From NCBI GenBank assembly GCA_902584365.1, contig CACHZG010000001.1, positions 101,261 to 165,260 on the forward strand: a stretch of 64,000 nucleotides of DNA, read 5' to 3'. Both the position numbers and the translations under genes were made by a program. Below the pieces are notes generated by a model, which searched no databases, was not told the DNA's origin, and saw only the letters and a list, made by a program, of their open reading frames with translations. Positions 1-9,864 of the stretch are shown here, piece after piece (the stretch's first letter is position 1; every line of letters begins with the position of its first letter). Origin of the DNA: an uncultured Pelagibacteraceae bacterium (GTDB lineage Bacteria; Pseudomonadota; Alphaproteobacteria; Pelagibacterales; Pelagibacteraceae).

Positions 1-327
<327 letters not shown>

Positions 328-341
328 AATATTTTCCTTAA

Positions 342-1235
342 ATGGAACTTCCAATAGTAAATCATCCCGACTATGTTGCAAAAATAAATGATGACAATAA
401 ATTTCCTATTAAAAAATTTGGAGCATTAGCTAATCATCTTTTAGAGGAGAAGATAGTTCAAAAATTTCATATTCCCAAAGAGTGCTCTGTTGAAACTATG
501 AAAACATCGCATTCCCTAAAATATATAAACGACATAAAAAATAAAACACTAGACATTAAAGCCCAAAAAAAAATTGGTTTTCCCATTAATGATAGTGTTG
601 TGAGGAGATCTTTTGTAGCTACAGGGGGAACAGTTTTAGCAAGTAAACTTGCTCTGGACTCTAAACTAGCTTGTAACACGGCAGGAGGGAGTCACCATGC
701 AACATTTGATTACGGTGCAGGCTATTGTGTTTTTAATGATACCGCTGTTGCAGCAAATTATTTAAAAAAAAGGGGGTTTGCAAAAAAGATATTGATACTT
801 GATTTAGATGTTCATCAGGGAAACGGCAATTCTGAAATATACCAAAACGACAGGGATGTGCTTACTTTTAGTATGCATTGTGCCTCAAATTATCCTGCTA
901 AAAAATCTAGAAGTGATATAGACATTGAACTAAAAGATAACATGGAAGACAGTGAATATCTGAAAGTTTTGACCAATAATCTTAAGAAATTAAATCAAAA
1001 TATTTATGATTTTGTTTTCTACGTAGCAGGTGTTGATATTCATCACGAAGATAGGTTGGGTAAACTTAAAATAACTGATGAGGGTATTAATAAAAGAGAT
1101 CAAATAGTAATTGATAACTTTTACTCAAAAAAAACTCCTTTATGTGGTGTGCTTGGTGGAGGATATAACAAAAGCTTCGATAAGCTTATTCAGCTTCATT
1201 CAATGTTGCATAAAAATTGTGCCGAATATTTTTGA
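342..1235 (+). CDS. Histone deacetylase family protein (class II-like deacetylase)
   Basis: Motifs GGSHHATFDYGAGYCVFNDTAVAA, LDLDVHQGNG, AGVDIHHEDRLG, GGGY. Confidence 0.9.
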   Translation: MELPIVNHPDYVAKINDDNKFPIKKFGALANHLLEEKIVQKFHIPKECSVETMKTSHSLKYINDIKNKTLDIKAQKKIGFPINDSVVRRSFVATGGTVLASKLALDSKLACNTAGGSHHATFDYGAGYCVFNDTAVAANYLKKRGFAKKILILDLDVHQGNGNSEIYQNDRDVLTFSMHCASNYPAKKSRSDIDIELKDNMEDSEYLKVLTNNLKKLNQNIYDFVFYVAGVDIHHEDRLGKLKITDEGINKRDQIVIDNFYSKKTPLCGVLGGGYNKSFDKLIQLHSMLHKNCAEYF

Positions 1236-1335
1236 TAAGTCCTGGCTTCAGATGGAATAAACTCAGGGACCAAAGCCAAGACTTAGGATAATTATAAACT
1301 TAGAAATTATTTAATTAACATATAATACTGACGCG

Positions 1336-3264
1336 CTACAATTTTAGCTGCGACAGATTTTCAAAAAATTTTAAAGCTTCAGGATTTGCAATGGCTTCTT
1401 TATTATTTATTTTTTCGCCATTTATTATTTGTCTTACAGCTAACTCTACAATCTTCCCACTTTTTGTTCTTGGTATCTCAGGAACTTTTATGATTATTGC
1501 AGGCACATGCTTGGGGGAACAGTTTTTTCTGATTTTTGATTTGATTAATTTAATTTTTTCTTGATCTATTTCTTGATTATTTTTTGTAGTTACAAATAAA
1601 ACAATTCTTACATCATCATTAAAGTCTTGACCAACAACCAATGCTTCAGTGATAAAATCTATATCCTCAACTTGCTGGTAAATTTCAGAGGTTCCAATTC
1701 TTACCCCACCTGGATTTAATGTAGCATCTGATCTTCCGCACATAATAAAACCATTGTTGTTAGTTTTCTCAATAAAATCTCCATGATGCCAAATATTTTT
1801 AAATTTTGTAAAATAAGCTTTGTGATATTTTTGACCATCACTGTCTCCCCAGAATTTTACTGGCATAGAGGGAAAAGGTTGTTTAACAACTAACTCTCCT
1901 TTATCTCCGTCTAATATACTTTTTCCGTCATCAGTAAAGACGTCAACATTGATACCCAAACTTTGTCCTTGAATTTCTCCCTTATAAACATTTGAAAAAA
2001 GATTTCCAAGAACTAAACATCCAACTAAATCTGTTCCTCCAGCAATAGAAGCCAGGTGAACATCTTTCTTAATATTGTCATATACATATTTAAAACTCTC
2101 CTCTGCTAAAGGGGAACCAGTCGAAGTAATAATTTTTACAGAACTTAAATTTAAATTTTTACTATTATATTTTTCATTCTTTAAATGGTCTATATATTTT
2201 GCACTTACACCAAAAAGATTAATTTTTCTATTCTGACAATACTCAAGCAGAATATCTATCTTTGGATAAACTGGAGCTCCATCAAAAAGAAAAATTGATG
2301 ATCCCGTTGCTAATCCGCCTACTAACCAGTTCCACATCATCCAACCTGTTGTTGTATAATAAAATAATTTTTCGTTATCTCTTATATCGCAGTGGAGCAT
2401 AAACTCTTTATTGTGTTCAATTAATACATTTCCCGTTCCATGAGTAATACATTTTGGTTTTCCAGTCGTGCCGCTAGAAAAAAGAATATAGATAGGGTGA
2501 TTAAATTCAAATCTTTCAAAATCCTCATCTAAATCACTCATTAAAGTTTCTTCGAAATTAATAAAGTTTTTTAAGTTTTCTTTATCTTTTTTATAATAAT
2601 TATATGAAATTACTTGTTTGATTGATGGTATCTGTTTAAGGATTTCTTCAACTTTGTTTAAAATATTTATTTTTTTTCCGTTGTAATAGTAGTAATCACA
2701 GGTAATAAAAACTTTTGGTTCAATCTGTTTAAACCTGTCCACAACGCCTTGAACACCAAAATCTGGTGAGCAAGAAGACCATATAATTCCATTTTTTGCA
2801 CAAGCTAAAAAACAAATAATAGACTCTATTTTATTAGGTACATAAGCTGCAACCCTGTCTCCTTTCTGTAGATTTAGTTTTTTGAGATAAGATGAAAATT
2901 TACATACTTTTTCAAATAAGTCATTCCAAGTGATATTTTCTTCGAAGCCTCTTTCGGATAGAAAATTAATTGCTACTTCATCAGACTTTTTTCTTAGAAT
3001 ATTTTCTGTGTAGTTTAACTTTGAGTCGGAAAAAAATTTTGTTTTATTAAAAACTTTATCTTTTTTTATTACTTCAGACCCCTTATCACCAATAATTTTT
3101 GAATAATCCCAAAACTTTGACCAAAATTCATTTGGATTGTCAATCGACCATTGCCAAATTTCTTTAAAATTATTTGTTGATTTTAAATTAATAAATCTAC
3201 AGAAATCTCTTAATAGAGAATTTTCTTTTAATTTTTTTGTAGGTTGCCAGAGTGGTTTTTTCAT
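1336..3264 (-). CDS. Acetoacetyl-CoA synthetase (AMP-forming)
   Basis: 642 aa; N-term PLWQPT...FW.W, ILFSSGTTGKPKCITHG, TTTGWMMWNWLVGGLATG, GGVRIGTSEIY; acetoacetate-CoA ligase architecture. Confidence 0.9.
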   Translation of the reverse strand: MKKPLWQPTKKLKENSLLRDFCRFINLKSTNNFKEIWQWSIDNPNEFWSKFWDYSKIIGDKGSEVIKKDKVFNKTKFFSDSKLNYTENILRKKSDEVAINFLSERGFEENITWNDLFEKVCKFSSYLKKLNLQKGDRVAAYVPNKIESIICFLACAKNGIIWSSCSPDFGVQGVVDRFKQIEPKVFITCDYYYYNGKKINILNKVEEILKQIPSIKQVISYNYYKKDKENLKNFINFEETLMSDLDEDFERFEFNHPIYILFSSGTTGKPKCITHGTGNVLIEHNKEFMLHCDIRDNEKLFYYTTTGWMMWNWLVGGLATGSSIFLFDGAPVYPKIDILLEYCQNRKINLFGVSAKYIDHLKNEKYNSKNLNLSSVKIITSTGSPLAEESFKYVYDNIKKDVHLASIAGGTDLVGCLVLGNLFSNVYKGEIQGQSLGINVDVFTDDGKSILDGDKGELVVKQPFPSMPVKFWGDSDGQKYHKAYFTKFKNIWHHGDFIEKTNNNGFIMCGRSDATLNPGGVRIGTSEIYQQVEDIDFITEALVVGQDFNDDVRIVLFVTTKNNQEIDQEKIKLIKSKIRKNCSPKHVPAIIIKVPEIPRTKSGKIVELAVRQIINGEKINNKEAIANPEALKFFENLSQLKL

Positions 3265-3392
3265 AAAAGCTAATTTAGCTCCTATGAAATTATCTTAATA
3301 GATATTTTTTTAATAGAAATTTCTGAACAATTTGACCTTGATTGCCTCTAATTTCTCTCTTTTTAAACAATAAATTGATTAACCATTTCATA

Positions 3393-3414
3393 ACCTATAA
3401 AAACATGTATAGGT
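3393..3414. promoter_or_regulatory. Candidate operator: perfect 7-bp dyad ACCTATA-N8-TATAGGT in the divergent acetoacetyl-CoA synthetase / aceE intergenic region
   Basis: Read directly: acctata aaaacatg tataggt; lies between divergently transcribed genes. Confidence 0.4.
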
Positions 3415-3532
3415 GACAAAAAATGGCAAAAAATGTGTCAAAATTTGAACTATTCAACTAATAAGCGTTATTCTTTCTAGTTTATTATTCAAAAACTTTT
3501 TTATATGTTGCAACCAGTTTATAATAAGAGAT

Positions 3533-6500
3533 ATGGCTCAAAATATTGAAGTTCCAGATATAGGTGATTTTAAAGACGTAGAGGTAATCGAAATACTAGT
3601 CAAACCTGGCGACCAAGTAAATAAAAATGATCCAATAGTAACTATAGAGAGTGATAAGTCTAGTGTAGAAATTCCTTCTCCTTCAGCAGGTCAAATTAAA
3701 GATTTAAAAGTAAAAATTGGAGACAAAGTATCTGAAGGAAGTTTATTAGCGACTATTGAAAATGGTCAAGCAGCTTCTGCACCAAAACAAATAATTAAAA
3801 AAGAGGTTGTTAAAAAGGAACTAACTCAAGAAACTCCAAAAAAAAATGGAAACTTAAATCCTGTAAAACAAGTTAAAAAAGTTTTCGCAGAACCAGCTTC
3901 TAAAGATGACATCGACCCAGTTGAAACTAATGAATGGATAGACTCATTAAATTCTGTAATTGAAACTGATGGAGCACCACGAGCAAGCTACTTGCTAAAT
4001 AAAGTTATTGATCAAGCTTACAAATCAGGATTAGTTTTACCTGATACGAGAACAACTCCATATATAAATACTATTCCACCAGAAGCAGAAGCCAAATCTC
4101 CAGGCGACCAAAATATTGAAAAGAAATTAAGAGCAATCATTAGATGGAATGCTGCTGCGATGGTTGTAAAAGCAAACAAAAAAAGCTCTGAACTAGGTGG
4201 ACACATAGGGACTTTTGCATCAGCCGCAACATTATATGACGTTGGTATGAATCATTTTTGGAGAGCTAAAAATAATAAATTCGGTGGGGATTTGGTATAT
4301 TTTCAAGGTCATTCAGCTCCAGGTATGTACGCAAGAGCTTTTTTAGAGGGAAGACTCTCAGCAAAACAGTTAGACGGATTTAGACAAGAAGTTGGTAAAG
4401 ATGGACTTTCTTCTTATCCTCACCCTTGGTTGATGCCTGATTTTTGGCAGTTTCCAACAGTGTCTATGGGTCTTGGTCCTATAATGGCGATTTATCAAGC
4501 TAGGTTCTTAAAATATTTAATTAACAGAGGTTTAGTTAAAGACGAAGGTAGAAAAATTTGGGTATTCCTGGGAGATGGGGAAATGGATGAACCAGAGTCA
4601 ATGGGGGCAATCGGTTTAGCTGCAAGGGAAAAATTAGATAATTTAATATTTGTAATTAATTGTAATCTTCAAAGACTTGATGGGCCAGTTAGAGGTAATG
4701 GAAAAATTATTCAAGAACTCGAGGGAAGTTTTAGAGGAACTGGCTGGAACGTTATCAAAGTTATTTGGGGATCATATTGGGATAAACTTCTTATGAAAGA
4801 TAAGTCTGGCCTTCTAGTTAAAAGAATGAACGAATGTGTCGATGGAGAGTATCAAGCATTTAAAGCAAAGGATGGTTTATATGTAAGGGAAAAATTCTTT
4901 GGCAAGTATCCTGAATTAAAAGAAATGGTATCTACAATGACAGATAAAGATATTTGGAGACTAAATAGAGGTGGTCACGATCCGCATAAAGTTTACGCTG
5001 CCTATCATTCGGCAATGCAACACACTGGCTCTCCAACTGTCATTCTTGCAAAAACAATAAAAGGTTACGGTATGGGAAAATCCGGTGAAAGTATAAATAC
5101 GACCCATCAACAAAAAAAATTAGATGAAGAAGATTTGCTTTATTATAGAGATAGATTTGGTGTTCCTCTTACTGATAAGCAGGTTAAAAATATTGAGTAT
5201 TACAAACCTGCCGAAAACTCTGAAGAAATAAAATATTTAAAAGATCGAAGGGTAAAGCTTGGTGGTTTTATTCCTGAAAGATCTTCATTTGCAAAACAAA
5301 TTAAAGCTCCCCCAAAAGAAATTTTTGATAATTTTATGAAGTCTACAGGGGATAAAGAAATGTCAACTACAATGGCATTAGTCAGAATGCTCACGGCTTT
5401 ATTGCGAGATAAAAATATATCACCAAGATTGGTTCCTATTATTCCAGACGAAGCAAGGACTTTCGGGATGGAAGGTTTCTTCCAAAAGATAGGGATATAT
5501 GCTCACGAAGGTCAAAAGTATGAGCCAGTGGACTCGGAGCAGTTAAGTTCTTACAGAGAAGATAAGAGCGGTCAAGTATTAGAGGAAGGTATAAATGAAT
5601 CTGGAGCAATGTCATCTTGGATTGCCGCTGGAACTTCTTACACCAATCATGATTTAGAGATGATACCAATTTATATTTTTTACTCTATGTTCGGTTTTCA
5701 AAGAGTTGGTGACTTGGCATGGGCTGCTGGGGACTCTCAAGCAAGAGGTTTTTTAATTGGAGCTACTGCTGGAAGAACGACTTTAGCAGGTGAAGGCCTC
5801 CAGCACCAAGATGGTCACAGCCATTTATTAGCATCCAATATTCCAAACTGTATAAGTTATGATCCTACATTTGCGTACGAGATGGCTGTTATACTTAGAG
5901 ATGGATTAAAACGAATGCATGAAAAAAAAGAAAACATTTTCTATTATATTACTGCAATGAATGAAAATTATTCTCACCCAGAAAAACCAGAGGGTTCGGA
6001 TGCGGGTATTCTCAAAGGAATGTATTTGTTTAAAGAGAATAACAATAGGAATAAAACCAAAGTACAGCTTTTAGGATCAGGAACTATTTTAAGAGAAATA
6101 ATTGCTGCATCAGAAATTTTATCAAAAAGTTATGGTGTAGACTCTGATATTTGGAGTGTTACAAGTTTTAACGAATTAAGAAAAGATGGTATGGAAACTG
6201 AAAGATGGAACCTTTTAAACCCTAATGAAAAAAGAAAAAAATCTTATGTTCAAAAGTGTTTAGAAAAAAGAGATGGACCAATTATTGCAGCATCAGATTA
6301 TACAAGATCATTTTCTGATCAAATAAGACCTTACACCGAAAAACCATTTTATTCACTTGGTACAGATGGATATGGAAGAAGTGATACAAGAAAAAATCTA
6401 AGGAAATTTTTTGAAGTCGATAAAGAACATATAGTCGCTTATACTTTAAGTGCCTTGGCAAAAGAGCAATTGATTGAAACCAAGAAAGCTGAAAGTGCAA

Positions 6501-6550
6501 TCAAAAAATTTAAGATTGATAAAGATAGAGATTTCCCAACAAACTTATAA
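3533..6550 (+). CDS. aceE: Pyruvate dehydrogenase E1 (homodimeric type) with N-terminal lipoyl domain fusion
   Basis: N-term lipoyl domain (ESDKSSVEIPSP) then E1p: GHIGTFASAATLYDVGMNHFW, VYFQGHSAPGMYARAFLEGRL, FLGDGEMDEPES. Confidence 0.95.
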   Translation: MAQNIEVPDIGDFKDVEVIEILVKPGDQVNKNDPIVTIESDKSSVEIPSPSAGQIKDLKVKIGDKVSEGSLLATIENGQAASAPKQIIKKEVVKKELTQETPKKNGNLNPVKQVKKVFAEPASKDDIDPVETNEWIDSLNSVIETDGAPRASYLLNKVIDQAYKSGLVLPDTRTTPYINTIPPEAEAKSPGDQNIEKKLRAIIRWNAAAMVVKANKKSSELGGHIGTFASAATLYDVGMNHFWRAKNNKFGGDLVYFQGHSAPGMYARAFLEGRLSAKQLDGFRQEVGKDGLSSYPHPWLMPDFWQFPTVSMGLGPIMAIYQARFLKYLINRGLVKDEGRKIWVFLGDGEMDEPESMGAIGLAAREKLDNLIFVINCNLQRLDGPVRGNGKIIQELEGSFRGTGWNVIKVIWGSYWDKLLMKDKSGLLVKRMNECVDGEYQAFKAKDGLYVREKFFGKYPELKEMVSTMTDKDIWRLNRGGHDPHKVYAAYHSAMQHTGSPTVILAKTIKGYGMGKSGESINTTHQQKKLDEEDLLYYRDRFGVPLTDKQVKNIEYYKPAENSEEIKYLKDRRVKLGGFIPERSSFAKQIKAPPKEIFDNFMKSTGDKEMSTTMALVRMLTALLRDKNISPRLVPIIPDEARTFGMEGFFQKIGIYAHEGQKYEPVDSEQLSSYREDKSGQVLEEGINESGAMSSWIAAGTSYTNHDLEMIPIYIFYSMFGFQRVGDLAWAAGDSQARGFLIGATAGRTTLAGEGLQHQDGHSHLLASNIPNCISYDPTFAYEMAVILRDGLKRMHEKKENIFYYITAMNENYSHPEKPEGSDAGILKGMYLFKENNNRNKTKVQLLGSGTILREIIAASEILSKSYGVDSDIWSVTSFNELRKDGMETERWNLLNPNEKRKKSYVQKCLEKRDGPIIAASDYTRSFSDQIRPYTEKPFYSLGTDGYGRSDTRKNLRKFFEVDKEHIVAYTLSALAKEQLIETKKAESAIKKFKIDKDRDFPTNL

Positions 6551-6553
6551 AAT

Positions 6554-7813
6554 ATGACTAGTACAAAAATTTTAGTTCCAGATATGGGTGACTTCAAGGA
6601 TGTTGAGATTATTGAAGTTTTAGTCAAAGAAGGCCAGCAAATAAAAAAAAATGATTCTCTTATCACTTTAGAAAGTGACAAATCAAGTGTTGAGGTGCCG
6701 TCCTTATACGAGGGAGTTATTGAAAAGATAAAAGTTAAAGTTGGTGATAAAGTTAACAAAGGAGACTTAATTCTTAGTCTGAAAGCAGAGAGTGCTACTA
6801 AGGAAAAAAAAGAAGCAGTCAGTGAGCAAAAAAAAGTTGAGAAGACAGAAATAAAAAAAACCAAAACTCAGAAACCAAAAGAAATTATTCCTGTAGTGCC
6901 TACATCACAATCAGGTAGTAAGTCTGCTAGTCCAAAAGTTAGAAAATTTGCAAGAGAGTTAGGTGCCAATGTAGTTGAAATACCGGGTTCTCAAAGGGGT
7001 GGTAGAGTTTCTGAGGAAGATGTTAAAAATTTTGTAAGATCCCAAGTAACAGTCAGCGGTGGGAAAGTAGAAAAGAAAGTTCATAAAGAAGAGTACCCAC
7101 ACGAAGAGTTTGGTGAAATCGAATTAAAAGATATACCAAGAGTGAAAAGATTATCCGGTCCTCACTTAGTAAGATCTTGGACCGAAATTCCCCATGTAAC
7201 ACAGCATGATGAAATTGATATTACAGAAATGGAACAATTTAGATCCTCATTATATGACTATTATACTGGTGAAAAAATAAAAGTAACACCTCTCGCTTTT
7301 ATAACAAAAGCACTTGTAAGTTCTTTAAAACAATTTCCAAATTTTAATGCCTCAATTGACCCTATCAACGAGAAGATTATTTATAAAAAATATTTTCATG
7401 TGGGCTTTGCTGTTGATACTCCCCATGGATTAATGGTGCCAAAAATTAGAGATGTAGACAAAATGGGTATAAAGGAGATTGGTAACGCTCTTAGAAAAAC
7501 AAGCAGACTATGTAGAGATCTTAAGATTGACAAGAAAGAATTTTTTGGTGGCTCGATGACTATATCTAGCTTAGGAGGTATTGGAGGAACTTTTTTTACT
7601 CCGATTATAAATCCTCCTGAAGTAGCAATTTTAGGAGTTGGAAAAAGTTTTGATAGGTTGGTAAAAATCAAAGATAAGTTTGTTTCAAGAAAAATTTTAC
7701 CTATTTCACTCTCATATGACCACAGGATAATTGATGGAGCTGAGGGTGCTAGGTTTTGTGTTTATCTTGGACAATGTCTGGGCAAAGACTTTGCTTTTAA
7801 ACTTGCCGTTTAA
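6554..7813 (+). CDS. aceF: Dihydrolipoamide acetyltransferase (PDH E2)
   Basis: Lipoyl domain (ESDKSSVEVPS), E3-binding domain (SPKVRKFARELG), catalytic [15 protein letters not shown]; 3 nt after aceE. Confidence 0.95.
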   Translation: MTSTKILVPDMGDFKDVEIIEVLVKEGQQIKKNDSLITLESDKSSVEVPSLYEGVIEKIKVKVGDKVNKGDLILSLKAESATKEKKEAVSEQKKVEKTEIKKTKTQKPKEIIPVVPTSQSGSKSASPKVRKFARELGANVVEIPGSQRGGRVSEEDVKNFVRSQVTVSGGKVEKKVHKEEYPHEEFGEIELKDIPRVKRLSGPHLVRSWTEIPHVTQHDEIDITEMEQFRSSLYDYYTGEKIKVTPLAFITKALVSSLKQFPNFNASIDPINEKIIYKKYFHVGFAVDTPHGLMVPKIRDVDKMGIKEIGNALRKTSRLCRDLKIDKKEFFGGSMTISSLGGIGGTFFTPIINPPEVAILGVGKSFDRLVKIKDKFVSRKILPISLSYDHRIIDGAEGARFCVYLGQCLGKDFAFKLAV

Positions 7814-7836
7814 TCAATTATAAAATAGTACATAGC

Positions 7837-8736
7837 ATGAATAAAAAAGCTTTCTCTCTTATTTGTGCAGTAAGTTGTTCGTTAATTTGGGGATCAGCTT
7901 TTGTTGCTCAAGACATGGGTATGGATTATAATGGTCCATTCACTTTTACTTTCGGTAGACTATTTCTTGGATTTCTTACTCTAGTCCCATTTTTATTCAT
8001 CTTTGAATATAAACAAGTTAATTCTATAATTTTTAAGAGGGTGAATATATTAAATCTTTTACTAATTGGATTTCTTCTTTCAATGGGGAATGTTTTGCAA
8101 CAATACGCCCTTCTCTATACAGATGTAGCTAACACGGCAGTATTTACAATTTTTTATGTAATTTTAGTTCCATTTGTTGCCTACTACTTTTTTTCAAAAA
8201 ATATTCATAAATCTGTTTGGCTATCTATTATTATTTGTTTATTTGGAGGAATTCTTTTAACTGAGTTTGATAACATTCAAGTGAGAATAGGAGATAGTAT
8301 TGCAGTTTTTAATGCATTGTTTTGGGCGTTTCATATTGTTTTTATTTCAAGATTTTTAAAAATATTTAATTATCCAATTACTATTGCATGCCTTCAATGT
8401 CTGATCGCATCAATATTTGCATTAATTCCAGCTTTTGTTTTCGAAAGTGTTAAGTTTTCGAATATGGTTCTGGATGGAAAAGAAATGTTATACGCTGGAG
8501 TACTATCAAGTGGTGTAGCCTTTCTTTTACAAATTTATGGTCAGCAAAACCTATCGCCTGCTCCTGTAGCTATTATTTTTTCACTTGAAGGTGTATTTGC
8601 TTCAATTTTTGGATGGATTATTTTAGGCCAGTTTTTAAATGAAATAAAAATTGTCGGAATAATACTTATTTTATTTGCAGTTATTTTTTCACAATTAGCC
8701 CCTTTATATGATAAACAAAAGTATGGACGAGTCTAA
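7837..8736 (+). CDS. DMT-superfamily (EamA) transporter
   Basis: About 10 hydrophobic segments; LIWGSAFVAQ, SPAPVAIIFSLEGVFASIFGWIILGQ. Confidence 0.85.
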   Translation: MNKKAFSLICAVSCSLIWGSAFVAQDMGMDYNGPFTFTFGRLFLGFLTLVPFLFIFEYKQVNSIIFKRVNILNLLLIGFLLSMGNVLQQYALLYTDVANTAVFTIFYVILVPFVAYYFFSKNIHKSVWLSIIICLFGGILLTEFDNIQVRIGDSIAVFNALFWAFHIVFISRFLKIFNYPITIACLQCLIASIFALIPAFVFESVKFSNMVLDGKEMLYAGVLSSGVAFLLQIYGQQNLSPAPVAIIFSLEGVFASIFGWIILGQFLNEIKIVGIILILFAVIFSQLAPLYDKQKYGRV

Positions 8737-9097
8737 TCAAGGGTTTATGAAACATCTTGGCGGTTTAGAGCTAAAAAAAATTAGCAACACTCAATATGAG
8801 TTTACGATAGAGGTGAAAGAAATACATTTAAACACTGGTAAAATTGCACACGGTGGATTCCTCTCTACTATTGCTGATACAGGGATGGGAACCGCAGCAC
8901 ATAGAGTTGCTGGTGACAAGAGATGTGTAACAATTAATTTAGATATGAAATTTATCTCAGTAGGCCAACTTGGTGATAAACTTATTGGGAAAGTGAAAAT
9001 ATTAAAGAAAACTAAAACGCTAGTTTTTATTATCTGTGAAATTTCTAACAATAAAGAAATAGTAGCTTCTGCATCAGGGACTTGGAAAATCTTATAA
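8723..9097 (+). CDS. PaaI/hotdog-fold thioesterase family protein
   Basis: Hotdog motif GKIAHGGFLSTIADTGMG; start more likely at 8723 (MDESNQ) than the track's 8708; overlaps the transporter end. Confidence 0.85.
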   Translation: MDESNQGFMKHLGGLELKKISNTQYEFTIEVKEIHLNTGKIAHGGFLSTIADTGMGTAAHRVAGDKRCVTINLDMKFISVGQLGDKLIGKVKILKKTKTLVFIICEISNNKEIVASASGTWKIL

Positions 9098-9114
9098 ATA
9101 GGATATAAGGGTGT

Positions 9115-9444
9115 ATGGTAAAAAAAAGAAAAACTTCCAAAAAAAATAAAAACTATTTCATGAAATTTTTTGATGGTGAACTTTCTTTACCTCATTCTTA
9201 TTGGTTAGTAGGTGTCTTATATTCAATCGGTGTGGCTCTATTGGTTACAATGTTTTCTATAATGATGTCTCTACCTTCAAAAACTGATAATGTACTTTTA
9301 TTACCTTGGGTAATTTTTACATCAATTGGTATTTGGCGATCTTCTGACAATTACAAAGGTCCAAAATTTTGGTCCATATTAGCAAAGATAGCAGTTGTAC
9401 TTGGACTTATACAAACTGTTGGCTACGTGCTAATAGGTGTTTAG
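9115..9444 (+). CDS. Small inner-membrane protein of unknown function
   Basis: 109 aa, basic N-terminus, 3 hydrophobic segments, IGIWRSSDNYKGPKFWSILAKIAV. Confidence 0.6.
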   Translation: MVKKRKTSKKNKNYFMKFFDGELSLPHSYWLVGVLYSIGVALLVTMFSIMMSLPSKTDNVLLLPWVIFTSIGIWRSSDNYKGPKFWSILAKIAVVLGLIQTVGYVLIGV

Positions 9445-9815
9445 TCAGTAAAAAGTTTTTTAAACCAGCTTTTTTTTTTTGGTTTTTTCATCTTTTTTCT
9501 AATTTTGCTTTTTAGTGAATGTATACCGAACATATCTGCGTAATTTATTATTTCCTTTAAATCTCCTTTATTGGATTTCCTAGTTTGGAAATATTCTACA
9601 CCTTTATAAGCTTTTCCTGAACTATTGAATGGATCACTTGCCCATTCTGTAACACTCCTACAAATAAAACAGTATAAAGGATAAATGTTTAATTTATCAG
9701 TTTGTCTAACTCTTGGATTAAATTCATTATACATTGCTAATGATGACTCTTTTCTAATATTCATTTCATAAACTTTTTCGTCAACTTTACATTTTGGGCA
9801 TCTTAAATATTTCAT
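9441..9815 (-). CDS. Hypothetical protein with N-terminal CPKC and internal CFIC cysteine pairs (possible zinc ribbon)
   Basis: ORF with SD-like aaaggaaatt upstream; MKYLRCPKCKVDEK...YCFICRS. Confidence 0.55.
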   Translation of the reverse strand: MKYLRCPKCKVDEKVYEMNIRKESSLAMYNEFNPRVRQTDKLNIYPLYCFICRSVTEWASDPFNSSGKAYKGVEYFQTRKSNKGDLKEIINYADMFGIHSLKSKIRKKMKKPKKKSWFKKLFTD

Positions 9816-9831
9816 AATTTCCTTTCTTTAA

Positions 9832-9856
9832 GCCTGGCCTTTATTTAAGGCCAGGC
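9832..9856. promoter_or_regulatory. Perfect 10-bp-stem hairpin (GCCTGGCCTT-tattt-AAGGCCAGGC) between two minus-strand genes
   Basis: Read directly; a T tract follows only on the + strand; on the - strand it sits just upstream of the SD of the 9815 gene. Confidence 0.6.
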
Positions 9857-9864
9857 AGATTTTT

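Noticed and set aside
467-679. Antisense ORFs in the track (e.g. 467-679, 4018-4206, 5439-5669, 7396-7671, 18044-18241, 28015-28710, 49860-50081, 51694-52484, 61334-61759)
   Set aside because: They lie opposite strongly recognisable conserved genes, have no own family motifs and no convincing SD.
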